Below, one piece after another: positions 1 to 9,531 of a stretch of 64,000 nucleotides of DNA. Position numbers and translations under genes: made by a program. The stretch covers positions 100,181 to 164,180 of the forward strand of contig NZ_QNUE01000009.1 of the NCBI RefSeq assembly GCF_003385595.1, read 5' to 3'. How positions within the stretch are numbered: position 1 is the stretch's first letter; every line of letters starts with the position of its first letter. Under the pieces are notes generated by a model, which ran no database searches, was not told where the DNA came from, and saw nothing but the letters and a program-made list of their open reading frames with translations. Origin of the DNA: Chryseobacterium flavum (lineage in GTDB: Bacteria > Bacteroidota > Bacteroidia > Flavobacteriales > Weeksellaceae).

Positions 1-3000
1 ACATCCACTAACTGCATTTCAGAATAGTGATCGTTGTACTTGTTTATGACAACATTTACATCCCCGGTGGGTGCCAGAATTTTCTGTAAAAATATTCTGG
101 TATTAGTAAATGTATCCGTTGTCCCGCTCATCGGAGTAGGATTTTTGATCTCAACACTATAATACATTGAACCCGATCTGTCAAATGCGCTTGTTGCCAG
201 TGAAACGGTATCCTCGAATCTTACATATCCGTCTCTAGGGGCTACCCACACTTTTACAACATCATTAATATTGATCGGGTTTTCTACCGGCTCATCCGGG
301 CAAGGGTATGAGAATTCTCCCGGATCCCCGCACTCTCTTACCGGAGCCTGGATCGCTTTGGCTTTCACAACCATATTTTCCGTGTATTCGGAATGCTGGG
401 TCATTTCAGATTTTCCGGAACTGAACCTGTTAAACCATACCTGGCCGTTGTTGACAATATCCATAAGACCATCGGAATTAGCATCAATCAGATACGTTTT
501 TGTAGTACCCTGAGTCGAAGAACTTATCTCAGATTTACTGTAAATCATTGCTCCCATATCCCATCCGCTATTGCTGGTACTGGTTTCTGTGTAAGAAAAA
601 TCTCCTCCAGGATAATTTCCAATGCGTTCAGATTTATTGAAGCTCAGATTTCCTGCATCATCCAGCTTTCCGGTTCTCAGAAACAATCCTTCATCAGGAA
701 CCCTGTAGATCATATCCTGTATCCCGTCACCATTGAAATCTACAAGCTGCTGGGCATTCCTTGCTTTTGCGCTTGAATTTCCAAAAGGGAAACCAAACAT
801 CAAATGCCCGTACGCATCACTGGATGGGGTAAAGAAATTTAACCCTGCGGCAAGTCTTATATTAAATCCGGTCTCAGAGCTGATGTTTCCGTTAATTTTA
901 GACGGCTTCACCAAAGACCTTACAAAACCGGAGTAAGCCTCTTTGTCATTCTCAAGGGCGATTCCTGTATCAGGGCCGAATATCCGTACATTCCCCTGCC
1001 CGTCTTTCACATCATTATAATATTCGAAAGTATAGCTGTCTGAAATTTCATTACAGGTAGGTTCTATACCGCCAGGTCCTCCGCCTCCGCCTCCGGATCC
1101 GTCATCCATATCCCTTTCCCTGCTTGTGGAACCCTGGCTTTCCATATTTCCACTTTCAGGCTCTTTATTTTCACCAGCTGATCTGGCCAGGGGAAGCGTT
1201 GTAGAACATGGATTATTCGGAACGATATAAATTCTCTTTAAAAGCGTTTTAAAAAACTCTCCTTCTACATAATCCAGTTTATAGGTTCTCACAAGCTCGG
1301 TTTTGTATTTAACCTCAACACTTTTTAACAAATAAGGTTCGGACCGTATCAGCCCTTGTTTTGCATTGGTAGTAATATCCTGTCTGGTAATGCTTGTTTC
1401 TTTGTTGAAGTTAACCGTATAATCCTTATTTTTTCCGTAAGCGATTTTTTTAATCTGGTAAAATGTACCTCCGCCTCCGGGTTCATTATAATAAGTGAAC
1501 TCCATTGTATTACCATGAGCATCTTCTACCAGCCGGAGTCCCCAGTGGGCAATCCCTCCGGAACCGTAAAGAACAGAGTCTGATGATCCCCCGTAATATC
1601 TTTTGGTACCATCCGTAGACGTCACTTTCCAGGTATAATTATTAGGACTGGTCCCGATTCTTTCAATCAGTGTAAAATCATGATTTTTTCTCAAATAGAA
1701 CTGTTTTACAGTATTATTAGTATAGGACGTCCTTAACTGCTTTTCTGTAGTAATAGCTGCATTATTTTCACTTACATCATTGTGCCTGTGGGGAAGATAT
1801 TCATTAGGATATACCAGCATTTCGCCATCAAAAGAATACAGTTCGGTTTCTTTTGCCCCATCAAATAACGGAGTCCCCCATTTGGTATCAACCGTAATGG
1901 AAGACAAACCGCTGATGTTCCAGCCGTCCCCCATCCAGCCGTTTCCTCCTGCACTGGAATAGTCAATAGATACCGATGGCTGTAATCCCCCGATACCTGC
2001 CGGAACACGGATCGGATAACTGGCACTGGCATCGCCTTTTTGTGTTGCTGCCGGCACTGCCATCAATTGTAAACCTGCAGTAGGATCAGCGGCTTTTAAT
2101 CCACTTATGCTTGTAGGGGCAAATGCATCCAGTTTTGAAGATTCCGGAACTGAAATAACCCCGTTAATATAATCAGTATCTCCCTTTGTTTCTACCGTAA
2201 TGACTTTTTTCTCTGTGTCTACCTTACCTGTAGGATCTACTCTCCATTTTTTTAAGGTATAATCAAAATAAAAAGCCTTTATCTCCTTTGCAGATCTTGC
2301 TCCCAATTTCTTTTCATCATAAGGAAAAGAGAATCTCATTTTTTTGGTAAATTCTCCTGTACGGTTTTCCAAACGGTATGCTCCGGAGTTTGGCGTCATG
2401 TTTTTTATCTCCCCGGAAATGGCAGGAAAATCTTTTTTTCTCAATTTTAACACCTGAACCTTAGCAGTATTCTCTACAGAATTCTTTTCAATATAAAGTG
2501 TTGATTTTTCATAAGACCCGGTATGTTCCGTATCTTTTGAAACCGTAATGATAGCAGGAACATATTTTTCTTCACTCAATGTTTTGAATGAAGTTCTGCT
2601 CTCAGGGATTTTATATTCTCTTACTCCGCCCGGGGTAGTAATAGTCACAGATCCTTTTGCTTTATCTGCTTCTGACAGTTCAATTAAAGATTCGTATTCT
2701 CCTTTTACAGAGGATACGGATTTGTCATTAATATGTACAGGCCCGTTTTCAATCCCTTTTATATAAAGGCTATTGCCCGATAATAAAGATGAAATATGAT
2801 CTGTTGATTTTAAATTATTTTCAAAAATAATTTTTACATTTTTCACCTTATATTTTACTCCATTCAGAGAAGACGTAAATAAGATTGTATTCTTTCCTTT
2901 TTCTAAAGAATTTAATGGGATCTCTTCTTTCTGACTGCTCCATTTGCTGCCTGCAACAATGATATTTCCTCCGAAAGCAATATTCTTATTGATCGATCTT

Positions 3001-3479
3001 GAAACAGAATGATAAGATTCCAATCCGAAAAGATCGTATACCAGATACGCCTTTATCCCCTGTTTTGCAACTTCAGGAATAGTGATGGTAAAGAAATTAT
3101 CACCTGCGTTATCGGATTCATCATCAGAAAATTCCCCGATGATCCCCTGCTTTTCTTCAGAATTAAAAATATGGTCTGCTTCCTTATTTTCTGAAAATAA
3201 AACGTTGGATAAAGATTCCGGCCGGAGAACTTCACTGTTTTTTCTTTTTACAATATCAGGATTCTTATGTTCAGTATCGGCATGTACCGGGCTTTCTGAT
3301 GAATTTATATTGTCTTTAGCCGGATGATAGACATATTTATCCATCATACGGAGTTTGAATGACCGCACTTTCTGCCGGTCTTCTTTCGTAAAGCTTGCAA
3401 ATATGAACATACTTGCAAAAAAGCATACGAAGAGCACTGATCTTTTTGTAAAAGACTCTCTGTTAATATGTATTTTCAT
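1..3479 (-). CDS. SpvB/TcdB-type RHS toxin-complex protein, 3' end outside the window
   Basis: An open minus-strand frame runs from ATG at 3479 to the left edge (about 1159 codons, no stop), so the C-terminus is missing. Residues 1-29 look like a signal peptide or membrane anchor. Around residues 483-550 is an SpvB-like N-terminal module (SYPIRVPAGIGGLQPSVSID, then GNGWMGDGWNISGLSSI). FG-GAP-like calcium-binding repeats follow near 911 (DFNGDGIQDMIY) and 1000 (DANSDGLMDIV). A Gly-rich linker sits near 798. This architecture belongs to the SpvB/TcdB family, which normally carries an RHS shell and a variable toxin tip at its C-terminus. It starts 8 nt after the T9SS-sorted gene, so the two are probably cotranscribed. 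Role in interbacterial or host antagonism is inferred. Confidence 0.9.
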   Translation of the reverse strand, partial: MKIHINRESFTKRSVLFVCFFASMFIFASFTKEDRQKVRSFKLRMMDKYVYHPAKDNINSSESPVHADTEHKNPDIVKRKNSEVLRPESLSNVLFSENKEADHIFNSEEKQGIIGEFSDDESDNAGDNFFTITIPEVAKQGIKAYLVYDLFGLESYHSVSRSINKNIAFGGNIIVAGSKWSSQKEEIPLNSLEKGKNTILFTSSLNGVKYKVKNVKIIFENNLKSTDHISSLLSGNSLYIKGIENGPVHINDKSVSSVKGEYESLIELSEADKAKGSVTITTPGGVREYKIPESRTSFKTLSEEKYVPAIITVSKDTEHTGSYEKSTLYIEKNSVENTAKVQVLKLRKKDFPAISGEIKNMTPNSGAYRLENRTGEFTKKMRFSFPYDEKKLGARSAKEIKAFYFDYTLKKWRVDPTGKVDTEKKVITVETKGDTDYINGVISVPESSKLDAFAPTSISGLKAADPTAGLQLMAVPAATQKGDASASYPIRVPAGIGGLQPSVSIDYSSAGGNGWMGDGWNISGLSSITVDTKWGTPLFDGAKETELYSFDGEMLVYPNEYLPHRHNDVSENNAAITTEKQLRTSYTNNTVKQFYLRKNHDFTLIERIGTSPNNYTWKVTSTDGTKRYYGGSSDSVLYGSGGIAHWGLRLVEDAHGNTMEFTYYNEPGGGGTFYQIKKIAYGKNKDYTVNFNKETSITRQDITTNAKQGLIRSEPYLLKSVEVKYKTELVRTYKLDYVEGEFFKTLLKRIYIVPNNPCSTTLPLARSAGENKEPESGNMESQGSTSRERDMDDGSGGGGGGPGGIEPTCNEISDSYTFEYYNDVKDGQGNVRIFGPDTGIALENDKEAYSGFVRSLVKPSKINGNISSETGFNIRLAAGLNFFTPSSDAYGHLMFGFPFGNSSAKARNAQQLVDFNGDGIQDMIYRVPDEGLFLRTGKLDDAGNLSFNKSERIGNYPGGDFSYTETSTSNSGWDMGAMIYSKSEISSSTQGTTKTYLIDANSDGLMDIVNNGQVWFNRFSSGKSEMTQHSEYTENMVVKAKAIQAPVRECGDPGEFSYPCPDEPVENPININDVVKVWVAPRDGYVRFEDTVSLATSAFDRSGSMYYSVEIKNPTPMSGTTDTFTNTRIFLQKILAPTGDVNVVINKYNDHYSEMQLVD

Positions 3480-3487
3480 GGTTAGGC

Positions 3488-4870
3488 TTAGTCTACGATT
3501 AGTTTAAAAGTTTTTACAATTTTCCCGTTTTGAGTAAGATTGATCAGATAAGAACTCTGGACAGGAAGACGGCTGGTGAATGATCCCGCAGAACTGCTCA
3601 CTTTTTCCAGCTTTATCAGCTTTCCTCCTGCATCATATATTGAAATAATCAAATTATCCATTTTAGGAAAAACAACCGTAAAATTCTGATCTTTTTTTAC
3701 CGGATTAGGATAAAGATTGATGGAGCTATAATCCAGTGAGAGGTCTTTCTCTCCATGTAAATTTCCAGAATTGGAACCGGATCGCGGATCTGCTTCTTTT
3801 TTCTTCTGATCTTTAGGACCTACCGCAAAAGTAAAGTAGGCTTTATCTCCCGAATCAAAAGCATCAAGAAAATCTACCTTATTAAACAGAATATACTTTT
3901 CATTTTCTATACCCGGAATTCTCTGGATTTTTCCGTCATCTTTTTTAAGAAGCATCCAATAGGCAACAGGAAGTGATCGCGAATTGACAGCATTTTTTAA
4001 AATCCTTACGCTGTAATCTGTTTTCGGAATCTTGTTTCCTATAAAATCAATTTCCCAGTTTCTTTCCAAAACCTCTACATCTTTTTCTGTTTTCAGAGAC
4101 ATGGCTTTGTTATCATCCGACCAGATCACAAAATTATGATTGTCGAGCGTGGCAGAATTTTCGGAATTGGTTCTTGCAATGGTATTCATCCCGATGGTCA
4201 GAAATAAATCGGCCTGATTGGTGGACTGTTTCTGGTACAGCTCATTCCCATCATCTCTCCCAAGACCGGTGGGACGGTATTTGTAATCTTTATGTTTTTC
4301 GGGATCCCAGATTACTTTAGCATCACTTCTATAGTATTTTCCTTTTTCCAAAGAAATTCCATATTTGATGGAGAGATATGAATGGATTTTATTAAGATCC
4401 ATTGCTGTTACTTTTCTCGTAAAGAAAAGCATTTCGTAAAGATTCTGGTCTTCAAATTTAATCTTCAGGCTATCGGTTTTTTCTTTCTGTTCTGCATTTC
4501 CCAGAAAAGAAAAAATACTCGGACGCTTTCTGAGTTCTTTAAGCTTTTTATCATTGGCATAGGAATTATTACTTAGAGAAACTTTTTTATCAACATTATT
4601 CCAGATGAGTTCATTTTCCTTTGATGCATGAACCAGGCTCAATGTATGGCTTTTGTTCCTGCTGTACTTAATGTATTTTTTAAGAAACCTGTCTTTTATA
4701 CCGCAATGGAAATTTAACAGATTCTCATCTGAACAGCGGCTCGCTTCCCGCAAAGAAGGTTTTGTTTTTTCCCAGAGCTGGATGTCAGATCCAACCAATT
4801 GGGAATATGCAGAGAATGAGCACGACAGCATAGCCATCATGAGCATTCTCCTATAAGGGATCTTGTTCAT
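3488..4870 (-). CDS. T9SS type A sorting-domain surface protein
   Basis: 460 residues. Residues 1-24 form a signal peptide ending SAYSQ. The last about 80 residues are a type IX secretion sorting domain (LYPNPVKKDQNFTVVFP, then a SIYDAGGKLI strand and a terminal TFKLIVD), so the product should be exported and cell-surface attached or released. Near residue 160 is the element IHSYLSIKYGI, common in large Bacteroidota surface proteins with lectin-like folds, and residues 200-350 continue that module. No catalytic motif is visible. It lies directly upstream of the SpvB/RHS gene in the same orientation, and may be its surface partner. Exact function unknown. Confidence 0.85.
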   Translation of the reverse strand: MNKIPYRRMLMMAMLSCSFSAYSQLVGSDIQLWEKTKPSLREASRCSDENLLNFHCGIKDRFLKKYIKYSRNKSHTLSLVHASKENELIWNNVDKKVSLSNNSYANDKKLKELRKRPSIFSFLGNAEQKEKTDSLKIKFEDQNLYEMLFFTRKVTAMDLNKIHSYLSIKYGISLEKGKYYRSDAKVIWDPEKHKDYKYRPTGLGRDDGNELYQKQSTNQADLFLTIGMNTIARTNSENSATLDNHNFVIWSDDNKAMSLKTEKDVEVLERNWEIDFIGNKIPKTDYSVRILKNAVNSRSLPVAYWMLLKKDDGKIQRIPGIENEKYILFNKVDFLDAFDSGDKAYFTFAVGPKDQKKKEADPRSGSNSGNLHGEKDLSLDYSSINLYPNPVKKDQNFTVVFPKMDNLIISIYDAGGKLIKLEKVSSSAGSFTSRLPVQSSYLINLTQNGKIVKTFKLIVD

Positions 4871-5339
4871 ATAAACGACGATTTTAGCAACAATGTCATA
4901 AGCCCTCCAAAGGGTTATATTATTGTCTGGTGATTATTTTTTCGATGAAATAATAATAGTTCTTACACTATTGTGAGCTGGAACAGCTAAGTTTCCGAAA
5001 GGTTCAGATATAAAATGTTTTTCATGAGTTTTTAGTTTTTGGTTTTTAGTTTACAGCAAATGTAAAAAAAAATCAACAGAAAATACTTAACATAATAAAT
5101 TATATATTTTTTAGTTTAATACATTGCTGTATCCACAATATTCTCCATGAAAAATTTAAAGGAAAAATTTTATGAAAAAGTGGTCGAATAAAATCACACG
5201 ATATTATCATCAGCGGCAAAGATTGTGACCTTAACCATTAATTCTCCGGATAAACAGTTCTATGATCTTTGCACAAATAATAAATACTTTGTAACTTTTG
5301 GAAGGATTTTAGCTAAAACATACCGTGTAAAAATAATAT
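4871..5339. other. Divergent intergenic region
   Basis: 469 nt without a credible gene, between the minus-strand T9SS/SpvB operon and the plus-strand SRPBCC gene. It contains the minus-strand -7 box listed separately and an AT-rich tract. I see no RNA gene or repeat. A plus-strand promoter for the SRPBCC gene probably lies near 5265-5300 but has no exact TAnnTTTG match. Confidence 0.6.
5057..5064 (-). promoter_or_regulatory. Bacteroidota -7 box for the T9SS/SpvB operon
   Basis: TACATTTG on the minus strand matches TAnnTTTG exactly. Transcription would start near 5051, giving a leader of about 180 nt before ATG 4870. No clear TTG -33 element is present. Confidence 0.5.
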
Positions 5340-5705
5340 ATGAAAAATAAAACCGGGTTAACAAAAGACACAGGCTGGCAGTTTGGAATCAGAAGAACCA
5401 TACCACTGCCCCTGGAAAATGTTTGGAATATATTTTTTTCAGAAGAGGGATTAAAATATTGGGCAGCCGGTGTTGATCAAAACTTTTCGACCTATAAAGA
5501 ATTCTCACATATCCGCACAAAATGGAAACATAAAAATTTCAATGAAAAAGCAAATTTGCAAATCAGATTCATTCCTTCTAAAACAGCCGGTAAAACTGCA
5601 GTTTCGATACATGTGGATCAACTACTGAATGAATCACAGCGTGAGGAAACTCAAAAACATTGGTCAGCAATAATGAAGGAGATAACCGGCTTGATAGCAG
5701 GTTAG
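5340..5705 (+). CDS. SRPBCC/AHSA1-like small-molecule or chaperone-associated domain protein
   Basis: 121 residues. The pattern LPLENVWNIFFSEEGLKYW near residues 20-40 followed by alternating strands and a C-terminal helix ending in an LIAG tail fits the START/SRPBCC (AHSA1) fold, which binds hydrophobic ligands or acts as a co-chaperone. It is shorter than many family members (about 140-160 residues) but looks intact. No signal peptide, so cytoplasmic. It is transcribed alone, divergent from the T9SS operon. Ligand unknown. Confidence 0.75.
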   Translation: MKNKTGLTKDTGWQFGIRRTIPLPLENVWNIFFSEEGLKYWAAGVDQNFSTYKEFSHIRTKWKHKNFNEKANLQIRFIPSKTAGKTAVSIHVDQLLNESQREETQKHWSAIMKEITGLIAG

Positions 5706-5821
5706 CCCTCAAACGAGATGTAATGAAAAATGAGTTTTTCGGATAAAAACAATATAAAATAGGGGAACAATAATTTTCGCAAGATTACGGTTTCCCATAA
5801 AAACTCCTGCATATAGTACTT

Positions 5822-5829
5822 TAGATTTG
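5822..5829 (+). promoter_or_regulatory. -7 box for the DUF4236 gene
   Basis: TAGATTTG matches TAnnTTTG exactly. Start of transcription is expected near 5834, which rules out an upstream TTG start at 5827 and supports ATG 5857. Confidence 0.6.
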
Positions 5830-5856
5830 TACCTACAATCATTTAAAAACTATATC

Positions 5857-6975
5857 ATGGCTTGGTCATACAGAAAGAGAATCAAAATAATTCCTGGAGT
5901 ACATTTGAATTTCAGCAAAAGAGGAATTTCAACAAGTATCGGAATTAAAGGTACAAGTTTAAATTTCAGTTCATCAGGAACAAGACTGAACAGCAATTTT
6001 TTAGGTTTTTCAAACTCTTACAGACTATCAGGTTCATCATCAAGTATTTCTTCACAATCATATCCTGAACCACAACCTTTCTACACTGAGTTATCAGATA
6101 ACATTTTCAGTGCTGACGTTCATGAAATCACATCACAGAATATGGCAGGAATCAAAGAATCAATCCTGATTGCTCAACAGCAAAAAGCGGAACTGAAGAC
6201 AGACCTTAAGAAGATAAAGAAATCATTAAGTTTTACGAAAACCAAGAAACTGGCAAGTTACATTTTCATTTATGGATTGGTAAATAAAAGTGTTATTCTG
6301 AAACTAAATAAGGATATTAATGCACAAAAAGAAGCGTTGAAAGAAACCCAGATTATTATTGATAACTCGGCAGTGAACATTGAAATACAGTTCGATGATC
6401 CCTCTAGAAGAAAGTATGAGCAATTACAGGATTCTTTTAAAAACTTAAGCACATCACAAAAAATATGGGATATTACCAGAGCACACTTTCAGGATCGTGT
6501 GGCAGCCCGATCAAGTGCCAGTACATTGGTCAACAGAAAAAATGCAAGAATAGGTTTCAAATCACTTTCTATTATCAGATCAAACTATGAAGCAATATAT
6601 TTTCAAAATGTAAACGGAGCAGATTTTTATTTTTATCCTACTTTCATACTGATGTATAAAAATGATCAGAACTTCGCCATTATTGGGCTTGATGAGCTTA
6701 ATATAACATTCTCTCCCGTAAATTTTACTGAAACCGGCACTGTTCCCCGTGATTCAAAAGTAATCAGGAAAACCTGGGCGAAAGTCAATAAAAATGGGAC
6801 TCCTGACAAAAGATTCAAAAACAATTATCAGATACCAGTAGTTCGATATGGAAGACTTAGCTTTTCTTCCGGTAATGGTATTAACGAGGAATATCAAATA
6901 AGTAATTTTGAATTCGCTCAAGATTTTGCATACTTATTTCAGGAATACAAAAGTTTGTGTAAGGAATTACCATAA
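5857..6975 (+). CDS. DUF4236 domain protein
   Basis: 372 residues from ATG 5857 (MAWSYRKRIKIIPG). The N-terminal about 50 residues are a DUF4236 domain: basic start, the IIPGVHLNFSKRGISTSIG block, and an alternating GTSLNFSSSGTR repeat. A Ser-rich linker and a Lys/Gln-rich helical stretch (about 105-165) follow, then a globular C-terminal part from about residue 190 with no motif I recognise. Family members occur in phages and bacteria, but a function is not established. No signal peptide. It stands alone behind its own promoter. Confidence 0.8.
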   Translation: MAWSYRKRIKIIPGVHLNFSKRGISTSIGIKGTSLNFSSSGTRLNSNFLGFSNSYRLSGSSSSISSQSYPEPQPFYTELSDNIFSADVHEITSQNMAGIKESILIAQQQKAELKTDLKKIKKSLSFTKTKKLASYIFIYGLVNKSVILKLNKDINAQKEALKETQIIIDNSAVNIEIQFDDPSRRKYEQLQDSFKNLSTSQKIWDITRAHFQDRVAARSSASTLVNRKNARIGFKSLSIIRSNYEAIYFQNVNGADFYFYPTFILMYKNDQNFAIIGLDELNITFSPVNFTETGTVPRDSKVIRKTWAKVNKNGTPDKRFKNNYQIPVVRYGRLSFSSGNGINEEYQISNFEFAQDFAYLFQEYKSLCKELP

Positions 6976-7086
6976 AGTGAAATCAAAAAAAATTCTAAAA
7001 CCCTATTATCAAAGAAATAAAAAACCATACGATACAATCGTCCAGCGGTACGCCCTGTTAGAATATGATGATTAAGAAATAATTCT

Positions 7087-7094
7087 TACATTTG
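7087..7094 (+). promoter_or_regulatory. -7 box upstream of rsgA
   Basis: TACATTTG matches TAnnTTTG exactly. The expected start near 7100 leaves a leader of about 360 nt before rsgA, unusually long. It holds a terminator-like hairpin (7151-7179) and a small reading frame (7254-7466). Confidence 0.55.
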
Positions 7095-7150
7095 CCTTAT
7101 AAAGAGTAATTTATGTTTACACTTTCCTTTACATCGGATCTGGTATAGGA

Positions 7151-7179
7151 AACAATCTGTTCTTTTACAGGTTGTTTTT
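7151..7179 (+). terminator. Terminator-like hairpin inside the rsgA leader (possible attenuator)
   Basis: AACAATCTGT (7151-7160) pairs with ACAGGTTGTT (7167-7176), with one G-T wobble, a 6-nt TCTTTT loop and a following T run. It sits about 50 nt after the predicted transcription start and far upstream of rsgA, so it could end transcription early. A regulatory role is inference. Confidence 0.45.
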
Positions 7180-7253
7180 ATCGGTTTCTCCCGGATAGCT
7201 TTCCGCGGAGTCTGTTTTTATTCATACAATTCAAAGTTTAACGGTATACGGTA

Positions 7254-7466
7254 ATGAAGACATTGTTGTGCTTCATGCGTATGCAATATACCATCATCAA
7301 AATGTGTAAAGCAAACAAAACACTATATTATTACGGTTTTAAATCAGCCGGCAGGCATTCCTGCAATCCTGATACATACGGTCCTACAGGTACCGGAGCA
7401 GCACCCAATGCTGTTAGCAATTATTTCCAGACTAAAAATTCATTTCAAAAAAAGGTAATGCTATGA
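7254..7466 (+). CDS. Small leader reading frame overlapping rsgA
   Basis: 70 codons, ATG to TGA. The stop overlaps the rsgA start (ATGA), which is the usual arrangement for translational coupling. The product (several Met and Cys early, then a SAGRHSCNPDTYGPTGTG stretch) resembles nothing I know and has no signal peptide. It may be a real leader peptide or a chance open frame in the leader. Confidence 0.3.
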   Translation: MKTLLCFMRMQYTIIKMCKANKTLYYYGFKSAGRHSCNPDTYGPTGTGAAPNAVSNYFQTKNSFQKKVML

Positions 7467-8518
7467 TCAATCTGAATTTGTACGGCTGGAATGAAGAACT
7501 GAACCAATCTAAACAGGAATCCATCTATAAAGCTTTGTTTCACGGGCGGATCAGCATTGTACACCGCACCTGCTATGAAGTTATTGCAGAAGATGGTACC
7601 TTCCAGTGCGAGCTCACAGGAAACCTGATGTTCGGAAAATCAAATTTTGACCTGCCCTGCGTGGGGGACTGGGTGATCTTCCAGCAATTCGACCACAATA
7701 AAGGGATCATCCTTGACCTGCTGCCCCGGCATCATGTACTCTATCGCAGGAAAAGTGGGTCTGTATCCGAAAAGCAGGCTATTGCTTCCCATGTGGATAA
7801 AGCATTTATTGTGCAGAGCCTTGATGATAATTTCAATCTCCGAAGGATGGAACGTTTCATGGTCCAGGTAGTACAGGAAGGAATCCAGCCTGTTTTAATC
7901 CTGAATAAAGCGGACCTGGATTATGACAGGGCCTTTATTGAAGAAGAAATCCGGCAGAAAGCCCACCAGCTGCCTGTTTTTTTCACGAGCATTCACCAGC
8001 CTGAAACCATCCTGCAGGTACGGAATACCATTGCAGAAGGAGAAACTGTTGTTTTTGTGGGATCTTCGGGGGTTGGCAAAAGCTCCCTGGTCAATTCCTT
8101 ATGTGGTAAACCGGTCTTGCTTACAGGAGAAATCAGCACTTCAACAGGTAAGGGCAAGCACACTTCTACCCGCCGTGAGATGGTGATTATGGAAGGTGCG
8201 GGCATCATTATTGATACTCCCGGGGTTCGGGAATTCGGTCTGGCAGTTGATGATCCTGCTTCGCTTACAGAAATGCTGGACCTCTCCGGCTATGCAGAGC
8301 TGTGCCGTTTCAAGAACTGTACCCATACCAATGAGCCCGGCTGCGCTGTGCTGGAAGCATTGGATACAGGTTCTTTGCCCCAAACGGTTTATGATAACTA
8401 TATCAAACTTCAGAAAGAAGCCTGGCATTTTTATACCTCAGAACACGAAAAACGGAAAAGGGACAAATCTTTTTCCAGGATTTTAGAGGAAGTAAAAAAG
8501 CGTAAACCGCGGCTGTAG
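7463..8518 (+). CDS. rsgA: Ribosome small-subunit-dependent GTPase RsgA
   Basis: 351 residues, the usual length is about 300-350. The GTPase motifs are in the circularly permuted order diagnostic of this family: G4 NKAD at 148-151, G1 GSSGVGKS at 200-207, G2 around GKHTST at 231-236, G3 DTPG at 251-254. An OB-fold N-domain precedes them, and the C-terminal zinc motif has C281, C286, H288 and C294. RsgA acts in late 30S subunit assembly and releases from the subunit on GTP hydrolysis. The gene follows a long leader with a hairpin and a short overlapping frame, and ends before a strong bidirectional terminator. Confidence 0.96.
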   Translation: MINLNLYGWNEELNQSKQESIYKALFHGRISIVHRTCYEVIAEDGTFQCELTGNLMFGKSNFDLPCVGDWVIFQQFDHNKGIILDLLPRHHVLYRRKSGSVSEKQAIASHVDKAFIVQSLDDNFNLRRMERFMVQVVQEGIQPVLILNKADLDYDRAFIEEEIRQKAHQLPVFFTSIHQPETILQVRNTIAEGETVVFVGSSGVGKSSLVNSLCGKPVLLTGEISTSTGKGKHTSTRREMVIMEGAGIIIDTPGVREFGLAVDDPASLTEMLDLSGYAELCRFKNCTHTNEPGCAVLEALDTGSLPQTVYDNYIKLQKEAWHFYTSEHEKRKRDKSFSRILEEVKKRKPRL

Positions 8519-8630
8519 CTTCATTTTTCACAGTGAGGGCATTCCGGGATTTCCGGAGTCCCTTCACGGGTTTCCCTATCCTCCTCTTCCCTGCCGGAAC
8601 CTCCCGGAATTTATGTCCGTTCCAGATAAC

Positions 8631-8666
8631 AAAACAGGTTGTCTCCGTTTTGAGACAACCTGTTTT
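8631..8666. terminator. Bidirectional terminator between convergent genes
   Basis: A perfect 15-bp stem (AAAACAGGTTGTCTC / GAGACAACCTGTTTT) around a 6-nt loop CGTTTT, with T runs on either strand. It lies between rsgA (plus) and the GLPGLI gene (minus). Confidence 0.9.
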
Positions 8667-8682
8667 TTATTTTTGTAAGAAT

Positions 8683-9465
8683 CTATTTCAATTCTATCGG
8701 GTTATTCCGCTTACTCAGGTTTTTCTTAGCCTGCTCCATGCTTTCCGGGGCAATCGTCAGTCCGCTCATGGCGGCTTCATTGATCATATTGTCATTGATA
8801 TTCTTCATGGCTTTATTATAGTCCTTTTTCGGCATTTCTTTATGTTGTTTCAAATACTTATCCGTGAATATAACATTATCAGGAAGGCTTTTTTTGCGGA
8901 TGCTTATCAGCTCATACCTGTAATGCCCTGCGGTATCCTCTGCTTTCACGATCAGGCCGGGAAGTCCTCCGAATTTGTAGGGGCCATCCTGATACGGGAG
9001 ATCAGTGGTAAACCATGCGGTCCATTTCCTGCCTCCGAATTCTGTGGTGGCTTTTTGCGTCCGGTATTCTCCGATCTGTTGCCGGTCAGGCAGAATCTCC
9101 CAGTGAAAATCCGGGGTTTCCTTATAGCTGAAATAATATTTCAGGATATTGTCATAGAACGTGATCGTTTTATTTTCCTTGATAATGACAGATTTAAAGC
9201 GGTTCTTCGGGGCCTTCGAAAAATTAAAGCTTTGTGTTTTTTCGAGCGATTTTAATATTGAGTCCTTCTTTAAAAAATTATCAGAAACAAAATAAGACCT
9301 GCCCTGAGCCATAAACAGGGTAAAATCCTCTACCCTGGTGTTCAGGACATCCGTGGAATCCGGGATAAACTCCAGCCTGTACCCGAAAGCATAGTCTTTC
9401 TGCTGAGCAAAAAAAGAGGAACAGGCAAAAAGGAATACCAGTAAAAATTTATATGGATGTATCAT
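8683..9465 (-). CDS. GLPGLI family secreted protein
   Basis: 260 residues with a signal peptide (1-20, ending SSFFAQ). The family signature FGGLPGLIVKAED is at about 165-177, in the middle of a beta-rich protein typical of this family (roughly 240-300 residues) found across Bacteroidota. Members sit in the periplasm or outer membrane. No enzymatic activity is established. It is followed downstream only by the terminator and preceded by the Cys-rich small secreted protein on the same strand. Confidence 0.9.
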   Translation of the reverse strand: MIHPYKFLLVFLFACSSFFAQQKDYAFGYRLEFIPDSTDVLNTRVEDFTLFMAQGRSYFVSDNFLKKDSILKSLEKTQSFNFSKAPKNRFKSVIIKENKTITFYDNILKYYFSYKETPDFHWEILPDRQQIGEYRTQKATTEFGGRKWTAWFTTDLPYQDGPYKFGGLPGLIVKAEDTAGHYRYELISIRKKSLPDNVIFTDKYLKQHKEMPKKDYNKAMKNINDNMINEAAMSGLTIAPESMEQAKKNLSKRNNPIELK

Positions 9466-9531
9466 AATTATTCATATAAAGAAAAGCATTATCAGGTATA
9501 ATGCTTTTCTTATTTTTAAATATACAAAATC

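Noticed and set aside
271..3327. Plus-strand frames of 60-127 codons at the left end
   Set aside because: They are antisense shadows of the long SpvB/RHS frame, which is open through the whole stretch with signature motifs.
7923..8486. Several 70-95 codon frames on both strands inside rsgA
   Set aside because: They are shadows of the rsgA frame, whose GTPase and zinc motifs are complete.
8533..9255. A 240-codon plus-strand frame opposite the GLPGLI gene
   Set aside because: Antisense to a clear GLPGLI protein with signal peptide and motif; it begins within the terminator region and has no recognisable domain.
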